Positions 54,018 to 63,958 are shown, counted from the first letter of the stretch. The stretch: DNA of 64,000 nucleotides from RGIG4140 sp045638265 (GCA_045638265.1 JAZUBA010000063.1:1-64000), one strand, 5' to 3'. Program-made: numbers and translations. Notes: generated from the sequence alone by a model not told the origin.

Positions 54018-55150
54018 TCACCTCGTCCTCTTGATTGACGCATCACGTTTTCTACCTTTAACCGAACATTTTTTTTCATTTCATGACGATGAACTTTGTA
54101 TACTTCTACTTGTGATTGATACTTCATTTGTTCAAACCATTCAGCAAACAAACCATATGCTACCAAAGTACCATACAAATTCGGATTTATTGTCGGTAAA
54201 CTTTGACGTTCTTCTGGTTTAATTTTTTGAATATCTGCCAATGCTTGCTTTTTAATATGATTATACCGTTGCGGTTGAACCTTTTCTGCGTTTTCTTGTG
54301 CATATTGAATATAATCAATAATTTCTTGATTTTGAGTATTTTGTGCCGTTTTCAATATTGTTTGGGCTGAATTATTAATAAACAAATTGGCTCCGGCTTC
54401 AACAACTAATTTAATACAATCTAAATTTTTACCCACAATCGCTTGTACCAAAGGCGCCAAATCTGGTGTCTTTGAATTAAGACGAACACCTTGTTCTATC
54501 AAAAAACGTGTTGCCTTTTTTTTCCCATGTAAAACCGCATTGTTCAATGGATTATACAAATCCGATTCATTCACATTTGACGGAAATCCAAAAGGATTAC
54601 GGATTATGTTTTTTATTTTACGAAAAATTCGTTCCAAGTACGTTTCTTTTTCAGTTTCTTTTGGAAAAATAGCACCTTTCTGAATTAAAAAACGCATCAT
54701 ATCAACATGCCCTTCTCGAGCAGCTAAAGTCAAGGGAGTTTCTAAACTCAAAATGTCTACAATATGAGCATTGACATCCACACCTTTTTTTAATAAATAC
54801 TTTACTATATCATAACGATTATGTACAACGGCCTGCCCCAATGCATTTTGACGTACTTGCTTTGTACTCAACGGATACAAAAATTTAACAAGATTTACGT
54901 GTCCCCCTGATGCAGCTTCTGCCAGCGCTCCAAAGCACGTAAATGTTGTTTGATTAACATCAGCACCTTTTTCATATAGATACTTAACCAATTCAGCGTG
55001 TCCTTTTAAAGCAGCAATACTAATCGGTAAACGTTGCAATGAATCTTTTACATTAAAATCAACATTACCTAATTGTTTAACAGTATTTAAATTACCATCC
55101 ATACAGTCATCAAGTAATTTCTGAACCTCTAAATAGCTTAATTGACGCAT
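54011..55150 (-). CDS. Ankyrin-repeat protein
   Basis: This is a 379-residue cytoplasmic protein with ankyrin repeats from residue ~10 to 290 ('QRLPISIAALKGHAELVKYLYEKGADVN', 'ETPLTLAAREGHVDMMRFLIQKGA'). The C-terminal ~80 residues carry 'QYQSQVEVYK'-like sequence and 'VMRQSRGRGEW', matching the tail of the next gene. It follows the VWA/metallopeptidase gene by 29 nt, with AAAGGG before the ATG. A role as adaptor or substrate selector for the AAA/VWA pair is inference. Confidence 0.75.
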   Translation of the reverse strand: MRQLSYLEVQKLLDDCMDGNLNTVKQLGNVDFNVKDSLQRLPISIAALKGHAELVKYLYEKGADVNQTTFTCFGALAEAASGGHVNLVKFLYPLSTKQVRQNALGQAVVHNRYDIVKYLLKKGVDVNAHIVDILSLETPLTLAAREGHVDMMRFLIQKGAIFPKETEKETYLERIFRKIKNIIRNPFGFPSNVNESDLYNPLNNAVLHGKKKATRFLIEQGVRLNSKTPDLAPLVQAIVGKNLDCIKLVVEAGANLFINNSAQTILKTAQNTQNQEIIDYIQYAQENAEKVQPQRYNHIKKQALADIQKIKPEERQSLPTINPNLYGTLVAYGLFAEWFEQMKYQSQVEVYKVHRHEMKKNVRLKVENVMRQSRGRGEW

Positions 55151-55179
55151 AAAAACCCTTTATTTTTTTGAAAAAAATA

Positions 55180-58100
55180 TCACCAACTTCTATTTCTGAT
55201 TTCCTTTATTTTTGCCAAAGAATCCTGCAACATTCTCTTTTTAACAGGCTGATCAAGAGCCGGTGAGCGCTTCATATCCCGAATGCGTACTTGTAACATT
55301 TTTGAAAAAGCAGGTAAAATATCTTCTTTTGATTCAATATCAACAATCATAGGCGCAGCTGTACCGATTTTACTTGTTCTTGCCTTCTTTATCTCATCTA
55401 ATGCCGTTTGATAACTTGACCAATAATCGGAAAATTTAATCCAATTAAATGTTGTAATTTTTGATTCATCCATTAATTGATTTAACAACGGCACACACAC
55501 TTCTGCATCAGTATGTCCTCCATCTGTAATATAGAAGAAATGTGAAAAACCTTCCTTTTCATTTGGATTTGTGCTACTATGAATGCGTTTCAATGTCTCA
55601 CGAGTAGCATCAGCAATTTTATCATCATCACATCCGCCATAAGAATTCTTGTAAATAGAACCCAATCTATCAGCAATTTCTTTTTCTGACATACCCGGTT
55701 CTACAATATATTGAACGGGATTAGTCATGATACCCAAATAAACATTAAACGCATCATTACTTTTAACTGCTTCATTAATAATGCAACCTAACTCAATGGC
55801 AAAATCAGCCTTGCCAGCAGATTTTACAGACCCTGATGTGTCAATAAAAATACATATATCAATCGGAGCCTTTTTAAGTGTTGGATTTAAAGGATTATTA
55901 AAATGACGATAATCATTAATGGTCATTTCTTGACGGGTATATTTTTTCTGAACACGATTCACAACAGAACGCACATCTAATGAGCGTTGAACAGAACCCT
56001 CCGGCAATAATTCCCGTCTGACTTTATCTCTCTCCGAATAATATTCATTTCGCAACTGACCAAATAAATCCTTTAATTTCTTCAATAAAGAAACGTGTTT
56101 AGAAATAATTTGATTATATATATGCCGTTCTCTCGTATAAGTAGGAGGCGGTGTATTACTCAAATTGTTCGTCAAAACCAATTCTTTTACACCATCTTGT
56201 AAAGCCTGTTCTTGTGCCGATGAATTTTGCTGTTCTTGACCGGCTTGATTAATCACATCCTGTATATTTTTGCCTTTATCCGAATCGGGAACTTGCTGAT
56301 TAGTTCTTCGTCTTTCAGAAGGCGAGTTACAAACACGTGGGAATAATTTTTGAACAGGATTATTTTTATTACTGTTCTCGTTATTTTCTTTTTTACCTTG
56401 ACCATTTTGAGCGTTTTGATCTTCTTTCTTGTCTTTATCTTGACCGCCCTGGCCGTTTTGATCTTCTTTCTTGTCTTGACCTTGACCGCCATGACCGTTT
56501 TGATCTTCCTTCTTGTCTTGACCTTGACCGCCCTGACTAGATTGGTTTTCTTTATTCTCATTCTGCCCTTTTGGGGTTTGTTCGTCTTTTTTATTTCCAA
56601 CCTGACTACCTGATTGTTGGTTAGATTGTTGTCCTTCCTGACTTTGTTGCTGTCCGGATTGTTGCCCTTGTTGACTTTGTTGTTGCCCAGATTGTTGGCC
56701 CGATTGTTGTTGTCTACGTTGTTGAGGAGTCATTTGCGATTGTTGTTGCATTTGTTGCATAGCTTGTTGCATTTGATTTTGCATTTGACTTTGCTGTTGT
56801 TTTTGCTGTTGTTGACGTTCTTTCAACATCTTTTCCAATAAGGGTTGAATATAACGTTCAAACGATTCATCTGCCAATTTGCCTCGTTCTTGACAAGCTT
56901 CTTCAATTTTTGTACGAATACTGGAACGCTTTGAATAAATATTTGTTGGGATTTGTTGCGCTTCAATTTGAGCGGAAACTTCAATAATATCATCAATAAC
57001 TTCTTGACCACGAATCGTTCTTCCTTTTTTATCTTTACCGATAAGCCAATCATAATGGACACCGATTTTTTCCCAATTCTCTCTCTTATTTTCAAACAAT
57101 CCGTTATTAACATAAAAAGCGTATCGCATTACCTTTTTGAAATTCAAAAATTCCGCCATCGGAAGACGTTGATTTTGAAGTTCTTCTTGTTTTTTCATTT
57201 CAGGCGTTATTAATGATTTATATTCTGATCTGTCTTTGATAAACCCCCATCCTGCAACAATATCTGTTTCAAAAACATTAATATCATAAGCCAAATCCTG
57301 ATGATATAAATTTTTTTCTGTTAAAACCTTACAAAAACCACTAGCGAAACTGTTTTCAGCTTCATCAAACCACATATGACGTAATTCTGCTTCCAGCTGC
57401 AACAATTCAGCTTCCTGCATTCGTTTTGTTAATTTTTCAATTCTTTCATTTTCCGGTAAATTTTCAACATCCTCATTTATTGTTTCCGGATTTGTTTTTT
57501 TCATAAGTTCTTCACGGACCTGCTCTCCTTTCGGTGAAAAAGTAACCGTTCCACTGGCATGTGCTAACTCATGAAAAACAACAGCAACCATGTGTTCTGA
57601 ACCACCAATCAAATGCCACAATAAATCTAAATTAACCAGATTTTCACTCGGTGAAAAATAATACCCAACACCTTGCGGATATGACGAACCACCCCAACGA
57701 ATATACATATCATTATGAACAAAGCCACGACTGGCAAGCATAACCGTTACTTCGCTTAACTTTTTTTGCATAAAAGGGGTTGCTTTTAACTGTTCCCAAA
57801 TGGCTGAATTAACCACACCGTTTTCAGATTGATTTTCTGATGGCCATTTTTGCATTTGTTCCGGATTTGACACAATACGCATCAACGCCAAACCCCAAAC
57901 AAATTGCAACAACGGATGATCTAACACAAGTTCACCTTTGGCAGCACCACGCTCATATGCCTGATTTGCCAAAGACAATTGTGTTTGCAAAACCGTTTCA
58001 TCTATATCATCAAACGATTTAGAAACATCTTTAACCTTTTGAACTAGGCGTTTATAACAATCATCCGTAAATTGTCCCGCTAAACAAAAATGAGAAGCAT

Positions 58101-58191
58101 CAATTCGCAACGGTGTCATTTTTTCCTTTAAAATGACATCAATTGAACGATCATTATCTGGTTTACCCAATCCAAACAAGTTAAAAACCAT
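55180..58191 (-). CDS. VWA-domain protein with HExxH metallopeptidase-like N-terminus
   Basis: This is a 1003-residue cytoplasmic protein. Residues ~1-330 contain 'VVFHELAHASG' (His207, Glu208, His211), the motif of the DUF2201_N putative metallopeptidase. Residues ~470-650 are low-complexity: a Gln/Ser-rich stretch, then repeats of 'GQDKKEDQN'. The C-terminal ~300 residues form a von Willebrand A domain with an intact metal site ('FIDTSGSVK', Asp784-x-Ser-x-Ser, and 'YITDGGHTD'). Similar proteins partner MoxR-type ATPases, as CobT with CobS. The paired ATPase is the first gene of this operon. A chaperone or metal-insertion role is inferred from such pairs. Confidence 0.8.
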   Translation of the reverse strand: MVFNLFGLGKPDNDRSIDVILKEKMTPLRIDASHFCLAGQFTDDCYKRLVQKVKDVSKSFDDIDETVLQTQLSLANQAYERGAAKGELVLDHPLLQFVWGLALMRIVSNPEQMQKWPSENQSENGVVNSAIWEQLKATPFMQKKLSEVTVMLASRGFVHNDMYIRWGGSSYPQGVGYYFSPSENLVNLDLLWHLIGGSEHMVAVVFHELAHASGTVTFSPKGEQVREELMKKTNPETINEDVENLPENERIEKLTKRMQEAELLQLEAELRHMWFDEAENSFASGFCKVLTEKNLYHQDLAYDINVFETDIVAGWGFIKDRSEYKSLITPEMKKQEELQNQRLPMAEFLNFKKVMRYAFYVNNGLFENKRENWEKIGVHYDWLIGKDKKGRTIRGQEVIDDIIEVSAQIEAQQIPTNIYSKRSSIRTKIEEACQERGKLADESFERYIQPLLEKMLKERQQQQKQQQSQMQNQMQQAMQQMQQQSQMTPQQRRQQQSGQQSGQQQSQQGQQSGQQQSQEGQQSNQQSGSQVGNKKDEQTPKGQNENKENQSSQGGQGQDKKEDQNGHGGQGQDKKEDQNGQGGQDKDKKEDQNAQNGQGKKENNENSNKNNPVQKLFPRVCNSPSERRRTNQQVPDSDKGKNIQDVINQAGQEQQNSSAQEQALQDGVKELVLTNNLSNTPPPTYTRERHIYNQIISKHVSLLKKLKDLFGQLRNEYYSERDKVRRELLPEGSVQRSLDVRSVVNRVQKKYTRQEMTINDYRHFNNPLNPTLKKAPIDICIFIDTSGSVKSAGKADFAIELGCIINEAVKSNDAFNVYLGIMTNPVQYIVEPGMSEKEIADRLGSIYKNSYGGCDDDKIADATRETLKRIHSSTNPNEKEGFSHFFYITDGGHTDAEVCVPLLNQLMDESKITTFNWIKFSDYWSSYQTALDEIKKARTSKIGTAAPMIVDIESKEDILPAFSKMLQVRIRDMKRSPALDQPVKKRMLQDSLAKIKEIRNRSW

Positions 58192-58209
58192 TTTTTAGTC
58201 CTTCTGCAA

Positions 58210-58500
58210 TTATACCAAACTATAAAATATCCGATGTGTATTAGAACAACGCATAACCATTTTTTCTAATGCCGGTTTATTAATTAAATAAGCCGATACA
58301 ACAACATCTTGTTTTGTCTCATCGGCTAATGCTTCTTCAAAATCCGAAACACTTTGTGCCATGCAAATACCATTTTCTTCTAATTCACTCAAAACCCATG
58401 CATCACGAATTTCATAGACACTTGACAAGCCGATTTTTCCAACATAAGCTTCTTGAATTTTCACCAAAACACTTGTCAATAAAATTTCTTTTTTATCCAT
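58210..58500 (-). CDS. Small protein between the AAA ATPase and VWA genes
   Basis: This is a 96-residue soluble protein, alpha/beta by eye ('DKKEILLTSVLVKIQEAYVGKIG... VVVSAYLINKPALEKMVMRCSNTHRIF'). No family is recognised. Its start overlaps the stop of the ATPase gene (TAATG) and it ends 18 nt before the VWA gene, so its amount is tied to both. It is a likely third subunit or regulator. Confidence 0.6.
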   Translation of the reverse strand: MDKKEILLTSVLVKIQEAYVGKIGLSSVYEIRDAWVLSELEENGICMAQSVSDFEEALADETKQDVVVSAYLINKPALEKMVMRCSNTHRIFYSLV

Positions 58501-61049
58501 TATCTTCCCCTTTTATTTGCTAATGCATAATTTGGTTTAAATACCGTTGCATTTGTTACTTCACTTTGTTGATATGATTGAGACGGTTTTGCCAACATTC
58601 CCCCTAAATTAAAAGTTGTTTCCCATTTCATGTAACCACTCAACATTGTTTCCACCATCATAATCTGGTCTTCACTCACTAAGTTAGTAACTCGTTTTTG
58701 CAATTCATCAGCAGAAACTTTATTACGATCTAAATAGACTCGATTCTTTTTTGTAAAGAATCTTAAGGCTTCTTGTGAAACATCATCACCGATAACAAGT
58801 AAATTATCCGTATCTTTATTATAAAATACAAACATATAAGACGGCTTGTTATCTTTGCCCAAAACTCTACAAAATGAACATTTAACATTTGCCTGTTTAT
58901 CATTATAAACACCATACGCTTTAAAATCACTACTGGCTTCAGCTCCTTTTGGAATTTGAAATACATGTTCTAAATTCATACTTTTTGTTTCATCTAGACT
59001 TAATGCAACCAATAAATTTTCTGCTGAAATTGTCGGTGCTGTTGTATCTGCAACAACTTCTGCCTGTCCAAGCATTTGTTGCGAAACTTCATCTACATCT
59101 TCATTTAAGACCAACAAACTTTTAGCCTTATATGCCGTTTGCAATATACTTGACTTATCATCAGCTATTGTTTGAATTGTTGCCGAAACAACACTTAACG
59201 GTAAAATTTCTTCATCTGATTCTTTTGCAATTTCAGGATATTTATCACGTAAAACATTAGAAATAACAGATTGTAATCTCTTATAATATGAACCTGTTTC
59301 AGCAACTTCAATATTATACAAATCAGCAATTCTCGTCTGATTTGTTTTTGCTTCTTTTGTTATTGCCGGCAATACACCATTCTGATAAGCAATCTGTTTT
59401 GCTTTATCCAACATCGCTTTTGTGGTTTTTTCTTCAATTTTACGAACACCCATATCTTGTGGAACAAAAGTGATTTCTAGCCACTCACGCATCACGTTTT
59501 CCAACCTGTTACCCCGTGTTGCGTATCGTTCTTTTTCTGATACAATAGCAGCAGATGATGTTCCTTTTACTGCACCCAATTTAGGCAAACGCATACTTGT
59601 TACTTCACCTTTTAAAATGTCAGCTTCAATAAAGAATCTCGGGATAATACGAAAATCAATGTTCTTTGTTTCCAAGAACGCTTCGTAACTAGGTTCTAAC
59701 AAAACTTCTTCACCTCTACCGGTTGTAATTTTATCATAAGGAGCCCGTCTTTGTGCCAATGATTTAATGTCGTAGAAAAAACGACCCATTTGGCGACTTA
59801 ATGCAATAATTTTACCAGCATTATTAATATTATACATTTGCCATTGAGGAATCGCATCAATTTCTTTTTTCGTCAAACCAATTGTGCGTGCCGTTTTTAA
59901 AAAACTGATAAAATCCTGTAAAGACCGTTGACTTTTTCCATCAACAGAAAAGGCATCAAACAAAATTGTCCCTGGAACACCCAACAAATAAGAAGAAATC
60001 ATATCCGATATATCGTCTGCCGTTGTATCAGGAATTGTACGCAAAGAAAAACCCTCCGGCACACGAGATAAGAACGGATCATTAAATGATTGAGAACCCA
60101 TCCCATCAACAGCTTGGTTACCCGTAAAATTCAAGAAGAATGTTGAAGGAATATTTTTCTTATCAAGAACCAACTCTTTACCATTTGCACCACGAATGGT
60201 AAAAGTAGCCATATTGGGCGAGTTTAAAAAGTTCAACAAACCATATAAATTATCCATTGTACCAAAACGAGCCCTGTTTAACTCATCCAAGATAACAGGA
60301 CGACCATAATCAGGCGATTGCGGGTCAAATACACGGTATAATTCCCCATCTTGCATAACAATACCGACTTCAGAAGATTCTTTACTTAGCTCAATACCTT
60401 CCGCTTTACAAACTTCTCGCAACATACTTTGAAAAACCTGAACAGAGTGTTCTTGTTCCGCCAAATCATTTCCTTCAAATGCAATTCCGCTCCAATCAGC
60501 AGTAACCATTCCGTTTTCATCTTCAATCAGAGCAGAACCCATAACCGTGCGTAATTTCTCTAAACTGACATCTGACAATCCACCATCCATTCCTTTATTA
60601 CGCATTACGATTTTGGCATCAATAGCTGCTTTTTCTCTATTGGCAGATTTTGAATCAAATGTTGGATTTTCAAATAATGTTTTTAAATCTTTATCCGAAC
60701 AGTCAACTAAAATTGCTCCCCGTTCGTGTTGCATTTTACCAACATTATTAAAGAAAAATGTTTTACCCGTACCCGGAGCCCCCAAAAACCCGGAAGCATA
60801 CGTTTTTAAACTTCTGTCATTCAACTGATTACGCCTGTCAAATTCTGCATTAATAGCCGACAACATGCTTCTGGTTGACAAATTACGAATATACATACCA
60901 TAAACATAATCATTTAAATCTATACCATTCGGAGCTGTTAAATTAACATCTAACTCAATCGGCATATTACCGGCACGAGCTCCCAAATTACCTTTTTCAT
61001 TACTATCAATTAACGGATAACTTTCTGTTCCTAAATAGATTTTTGCCAT
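58500..61049 (-). CDS. MoxR-like AAA+ ATPase
   Basis: This is an 849-residue cytoplasmic protein. The AAA+ domain lies at residues ~60-400: Walker A 'GAPGTGKT' (Lys96), Walker B 'PVILDELNRA', sensor 1 'FFLNFTGNQ' and an arginine finger region 'FLSRVPEGFSLR'. The C-terminal ~450 residues are a helical and mixed region of unknown function, much longer than in MoxR/CobS (~330 residues in total). Such ATPases remodel or load metals into targets together with a VWA partner, here the gene at 55.2 kb. GGAG lies five bases before the ATG at 61049. Confidence 0.82.
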   Translation of the reverse strand: MAKIYLGTESYPLIDSNEKGNLGARAGNMPIELDVNLTAPNGIDLNDYVYGMYIRNLSTRSMLSAINAEFDRRNQLNDRSLKTYASGFLGAPGTGKTFFFNNVGKMQHERGAILVDCSDKDLKTLFENPTFDSKSANREKAAIDAKIVMRNKGMDGGLSDVSLEKLRTVMGSALIEDENGMVTADWSGIAFEGNDLAEQEHSVQVFQSMLREVCKAEGIELSKESSEVGIVMQDGELYRVFDPQSPDYGRPVILDELNRARFGTMDNLYGLLNFLNSPNMATFTIRGANGKELVLDKKNIPSTFFLNFTGNQAVDGMGSQSFNDPFLSRVPEGFSLRTIPDTTADDISDMISSYLLGVPGTILFDAFSVDGKSQRSLQDFISFLKTARTIGLTKKEIDAIPQWQMYNINNAGKIIALSRQMGRFFYDIKSLAQRRAPYDKITTGRGEEVLLEPSYEAFLETKNIDFRIIPRFFIEADILKGEVTSMRLPKLGAVKGTSSAAIVSEKERYATRGNRLENVMREWLEITFVPQDMGVRKIEEKTTKAMLDKAKQIAYQNGVLPAITKEAKTNQTRIADLYNIEVAETGSYYKRLQSVISNVLRDKYPEIAKESDEEILPLSVVSATIQTIADDKSSILQTAYKAKSLLVLNEDVDEVSQQMLGQAEVVADTTAPTISAENLLVALSLDETKSMNLEHVFQIPKGAEASSDFKAYGVYNDKQANVKCSFCRVLGKDNKPSYMFVFYNKDTDNLLVIGDDVSQEALRFFTKKNRVYLDRNKVSADELQKRVTNLVSEDQIMMVETMLSGYMKWETTFNLGGMLAKPSQSYQQSEVTNATVFKPNYALANKRGR

Positions 61050-61147
61050 AATCACTCCATTTAATTTAAAATTTATAGATGTGATTAGTATATTCGATAT
61101 TTTTATTTTTGTAAACTATTTTTTTACTTTTTTTACAAAAACTCCAT

Positions 61148-61190
61148 AAAAAAACCCTTTAATAATTGCAATAACAATTTTTAAAGGGTT
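61148..61190 (-). terminator. Terminator of the small outer-membrane barrel gene
   Basis: The hairpin AACCCTTTaataATTG / CAATttttAAAGGGTT (reading across 61153-61190) is followed by a T run on the minus strand. Confidence 0.75.
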
Positions 61191-61213
61191 AATTCAAAAA
61201 ATTTTTCTAACAA

Positions 61214-61762
61214 TTAAAATAAAAACCGCAAACCGGCATAAACTTCTTGCGCACCAAAATGCAATTCATCGTTTTTAACAGTAACATCACCCATATCTAC
61301 GTAACGATATCCACTATCAAAAGTAACATTTCGAGTCAAACGAATACCAACACCAACCGTTGCATTCCATGCAAAAGATGTTCCCGTTTCATCATGTGTT
61401 GAACCATATTCATCCATTTTGTAAAAAGCCGTTCCAACACCCCCACCAACATAAGGACGAACATATCTTGTTACATTTAAATCAACATAACCGTTTGCCA
61501 TTACTCTTTGAAACTGAACATTTGTTTTTGTACCTTCATATTTAGCTTTTCCCAAAACCGAATATTCCACTTCTGCCCGAATAGGTCCCCGATAAGCTCC
61601 AACATATGCCGAACCAAATCCGGTTGTATCATATTTATCAATAACTTCTGTTTCATTAACATCAGAACCGCCAACCCGAAAACCAAAATATCCACCGGCA
61701 CAAGCAACATGACTGACCAACAATCCAAGCAATCCAATTCCAAAATATGAAACAATACGCAT
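61214..61762 (-). CDS. Small outer-membrane beta-barrel protein
   Basis: This is a 182-residue outer-membrane protein: signal peptide ending 'SHVACA', then eight alternating strands ('GYFGFRVGGSD', 'GSAYVGAYRGPIRAEVEYSVLGKAKY', 'YVRPYVGGGVGTAFYKM') and a C-terminal Phe ('GLRFLF'). It fits the OmpA-barrel/opacity family. GGAGG at six bases before the ATG sets the start at 61762. It stands alone with a terminator. Confidence 0.8.
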   Translation of the reverse strand: MRIVSYFGIGLLGLLVSHVACAGGYFGFRVGGSDVNETEVIDKYDTTGFGSAYVGAYRGPIRAEVEYSVLGKAKYEGTKTNVQFQRVMANGYVDLNVTRYVRPYVGGGVGTAFYKMDEYGSTHDETGTSFAWNATVGVGIRLTRNVTFDSGYRYVDMGDVTVKNDELHFGAQEVYAGLRFLF

Positions 61763-61862
61763 ACAATCCTCCATAATTTTTTGCATTATATCGTATTCAA
61801 CAACAAGAGTCAAATATATATTTCAAAAAAGTGTCATATTTCTTTAATTTTATTCAAAATAA

Positions 61863-61893
61863 AAAAGTCTTGTCATATAATAACAAGACTTTT
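61863..61893 (-). terminator. Terminator of the tandem paralogue pair
   Basis: An 11-bp stem (AAAAGTCTTGT / ACAAGACTTTT) with a nine-base loop, then T run on the minus strand. Confidence 0.85.
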
Positions 61894-61899
61894 ATTTAT

Positions 61900-62781
61900 C
61901 TATCTTACAATATTTCCGGTTAAATCTGTGCCTCCCCATTCAACAACGGTAAATCCGTTTCGCTGTGGTGTTTCAGGTAAAATCTGTTCCGTTACATCAA
62001 TCGGCTCTTTCAGATTTTTAAAAGCCATCATCACACGAATAACCGTATCCGGTTTTGGCGAAATATATAATGGCATATTTTTATCCTGTTCGGCAATTGT
62101 TTTGAAATAAATTAAATTGTAAGGTGAGCTTTCTAATCTCGGCAACCAGTAAATGATAAATTCATTAGCTTCCCGTTCATTTAAACCTAATACGGCCAGT
62201 TTTTCTTCAAGGAAAGAAATAGTATCTTCACCTTTAACAACAAATCCTGTTGTTATATCAGGTTGATTATGATTAATACCTTCCCAATACAATGCATATA
62301 AAGAGCGTTTTGTTTGAATATCTGTTAAATCCCCATTCGGTTGTGCGATAACTTGCCATTTGTCTTTATATTTCGGATAAGTATGTGTTAACTTTTGCGG
62401 ATTACCAAGTTTAACCGTTACTTCCGTTTGTGCGCTTGGATAAAGATAGATAATAGGTTTAGCATCAGCAACAAAAACATACTCAAATAACGATGCTCCC
62501 CCAATCAGTAGTAGGAATAAAACTGTCATATTAACATACCAATACCACCGTAGTCTTTTAAATATACCTATGATAAAAAATAGTACCATTAAACCAATGA
62601 GAGTTTTTTCATAAGAAAAAAAGAAACTTAATTCTAAATAAACAAAGCAAGTTAAAACAAAATAAAAAATGCATTTTACCCTGTAAACTGACTTTGGTAT
62701 CCTTTTTTTCGTATCCGTCAATGTTTCTGTATCAGTTGTTTCTTCTTTGGACTCAACGATTTCATTTTCTTTCTTCGTCAT
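61900..62781 (-). CDS. Membrane protein with conserved 'KPIIYLYP' domain (paralogue 1)
   Basis: This is a 293-residue protein with a charged N-terminus, two or three hydrophobic segments (residues ~35-105), then a soluble domain of ~185 residues beginning 'KPIIYLYPSAQTEVTVKL' and including 'WQVIAQPNGDL', 'LYALYWEG' and 'NEREANEFIIYWLP'. This domain is found, from memory, in uncharacterised proteins of many anaerobes and candidate phyla. It is ~91% identical to the C-terminus of the gene at 62.8 kb. AAGGAG precedes the ATG; the gap to the partner is 26 nt. Its function is unknown. Confidence 0.7.
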   Translation of the reverse strand: MTKKENEIVESKEETTDTETLTDTKKRIPKSVYRVKCIFYFVLTCFVYLELSFFFSYEKTLIGLMVLFFIIGIFKRLRWYWYVNMTVLFLLLIGGASLFEYVFVADAKPIIYLYPSAQTEVTVKLGNPQKLTHTYPKYKDKWQVIAQPNGDLTDIQTKRSLYALYWEGINHNQPDITTGFVVKGEDTISFLEEKLAVLGLNEREANEFIIYWLPRLESSPYNLIYFKTIAEQDKNMPLYISPKPDTVIRVMMAFKNLKEPIDVTEQILPETPQRNGFTVVEWGGTDLTGNIVR

Positions 62782-62807
62782 AATTAGGTTCTCCTTTATA
62801 ACTTTTT

Positions 62808-63857
62808 TTATCTTACAATATTTCCGGTTAAATCAGTGCCACCCCATTCAACAACAGTAAATCCGTTTCGTTGAGGTGTTTGAGGTAACACTTGTTCCTC
62901 TACTTCAATCGGCTCATTCAGATTTTTAAATGCCATCATCACACGAATAACCGTATCCGGTTTTGGTGAAATATATAACGGCATATTTTTATCCTGTTCG
63001 GCAATCGTTTTGAAATAAATTAAATTGTAAGGTGAACTTTCCAATATCGGTAACCAGTAAATGATAAATTCATTAGCTTCCCGTTCATTTAAACCTAATA
63101 CAGCCAGTTTTTCTTCAAGGAATGAAATGGTATCCTCACCTTTAACAATAAATCCAGTTGTTGTTTCGTTGTTATCATTGTTCACGCCTTCCCAATACAA
63201 TGCATATAAAGACCGTTTTGTTTGAATATCTGTTAAATCCCCATTGGGTTGAGCGATAACTTGCCATTTGTCTTTATATTTCGGATAAGTATGCGTTAAC
63301 TTTTGTGGATTGCCCAGTTTAACTGTTACTTCCGTTTGTTCGGTTGGATAAAGATAAATAATGGGTTTAAAATCTCCACTTGTACGATCATCATTAAATA
63401 TTGAGTCATTTTTATGTTCTGGCACTGAAAATACGAATCCGATAATACATACAAATACAATAAAAAACCAGTGCCATTTTATTTTTTTGCGTTGGTTTAA
63501 AAATAACAATACAAGAGCGATAATTGTTAAGCATAAACAAATATATTTTGCCCATATAACATCTATTACATTGCATAAAGGAAATAATTTTCTTATACCT
63601 GATAAAAAGTTAAACTCTTGTGGCAATAAGAAATTAAACTCTTGTAACAATAATATGATATATACTCCAAAAAATATATTGACAATCATTTTTGCTAATT
63701 TTTTTTGTGTTTTAAATACGATATCTTCATTAACAAGAGATTTATTTTTCTCAGAAGATTGGTCGGAAACTACATCTTCCATTTGAGCATTAAACTGTTC
63801 TGAATTAAGATTTTTTTCAGGTGCCAAAATATTTTCATTTTCTTGTTTCGTATTCAT
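62808..63857 (-). CDS. Membrane protein with conserved 'KPIIYLYP' domain (paralogue 2)
   Basis: This is a 349-residue protein of the same plan: a longer acidic N-terminus of ~55 residues, three or four hydrophobic segments, then the same C-terminal domain ('KPIIYLYPTEQTEV... GGTDLTGNIVR'). The two domains differ at about 16 of 185 residues while the N-terminal halves have diverged. The ATG at 63857 is chosen because GGAG lies nine bases before it, matching the layout of the paralogue; earlier ATGs have no site. It is first in the pair. Confidence 0.7.
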   Translation of the reverse strand: MNTKQENENILAPEKNLNSEQFNAQMEDVVSDQSSEKNKSLVNEDIVFKTQKKLAKMIVNIFFGVYIILLLQEFNFLLPQEFNFLSGIRKLFPLCNVIDVIWAKYICLCLTIIALVLLFLNQRKKIKWHWFFIVFVCIIGFVFSVPEHKNDSIFNDDRTSGDFKPIIYLYPTEQTEVTVKLGNPQKLTHTYPKYKDKWQVIAQPNGDLTDIQTKRSLYALYWEGVNNDNNETTTGFIVKGEDTISFLEEKLAVLGLNEREANEFIIYWLPILESSPYNLIYFKTIAEQDKNMPLYISPKPDTVIRVMMAFKNLNEPIEVEEQVLPQTPQRNGFTVVEWGGTDLTGNIVR

Positions 63858-63921
63858 TGTTTCGTTCTCCATTTTATTGACTATTATTGTATAGCAAACA
63901 AACCAAAACAAATCAAATAAA

Positions 63922-63958
63922 AAAATCTCTTTCAGGCAGATAACCTAAAAGAGATTTT
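63922..63958 (-). terminator. Terminator of a gene beyond the right edge
   Basis: AAAATCTCTTTCAGG / CCTAAAAGAGATTTT forms a hairpin followed on the minus strand by a T run. A minus-strand stop (TAA at 63980-63982) lies just upstream of it and may end a gene that starts outside the window. Confidence 0.65.

Noticed and set aside
56253..56841. Open frames on both strands over the low-complexity part of the VWA protein
   Set aside because: They mirror the Gln- and Lys/Asp/Gln-rich repeats; the VWA frame continues through with clear domains on either side.
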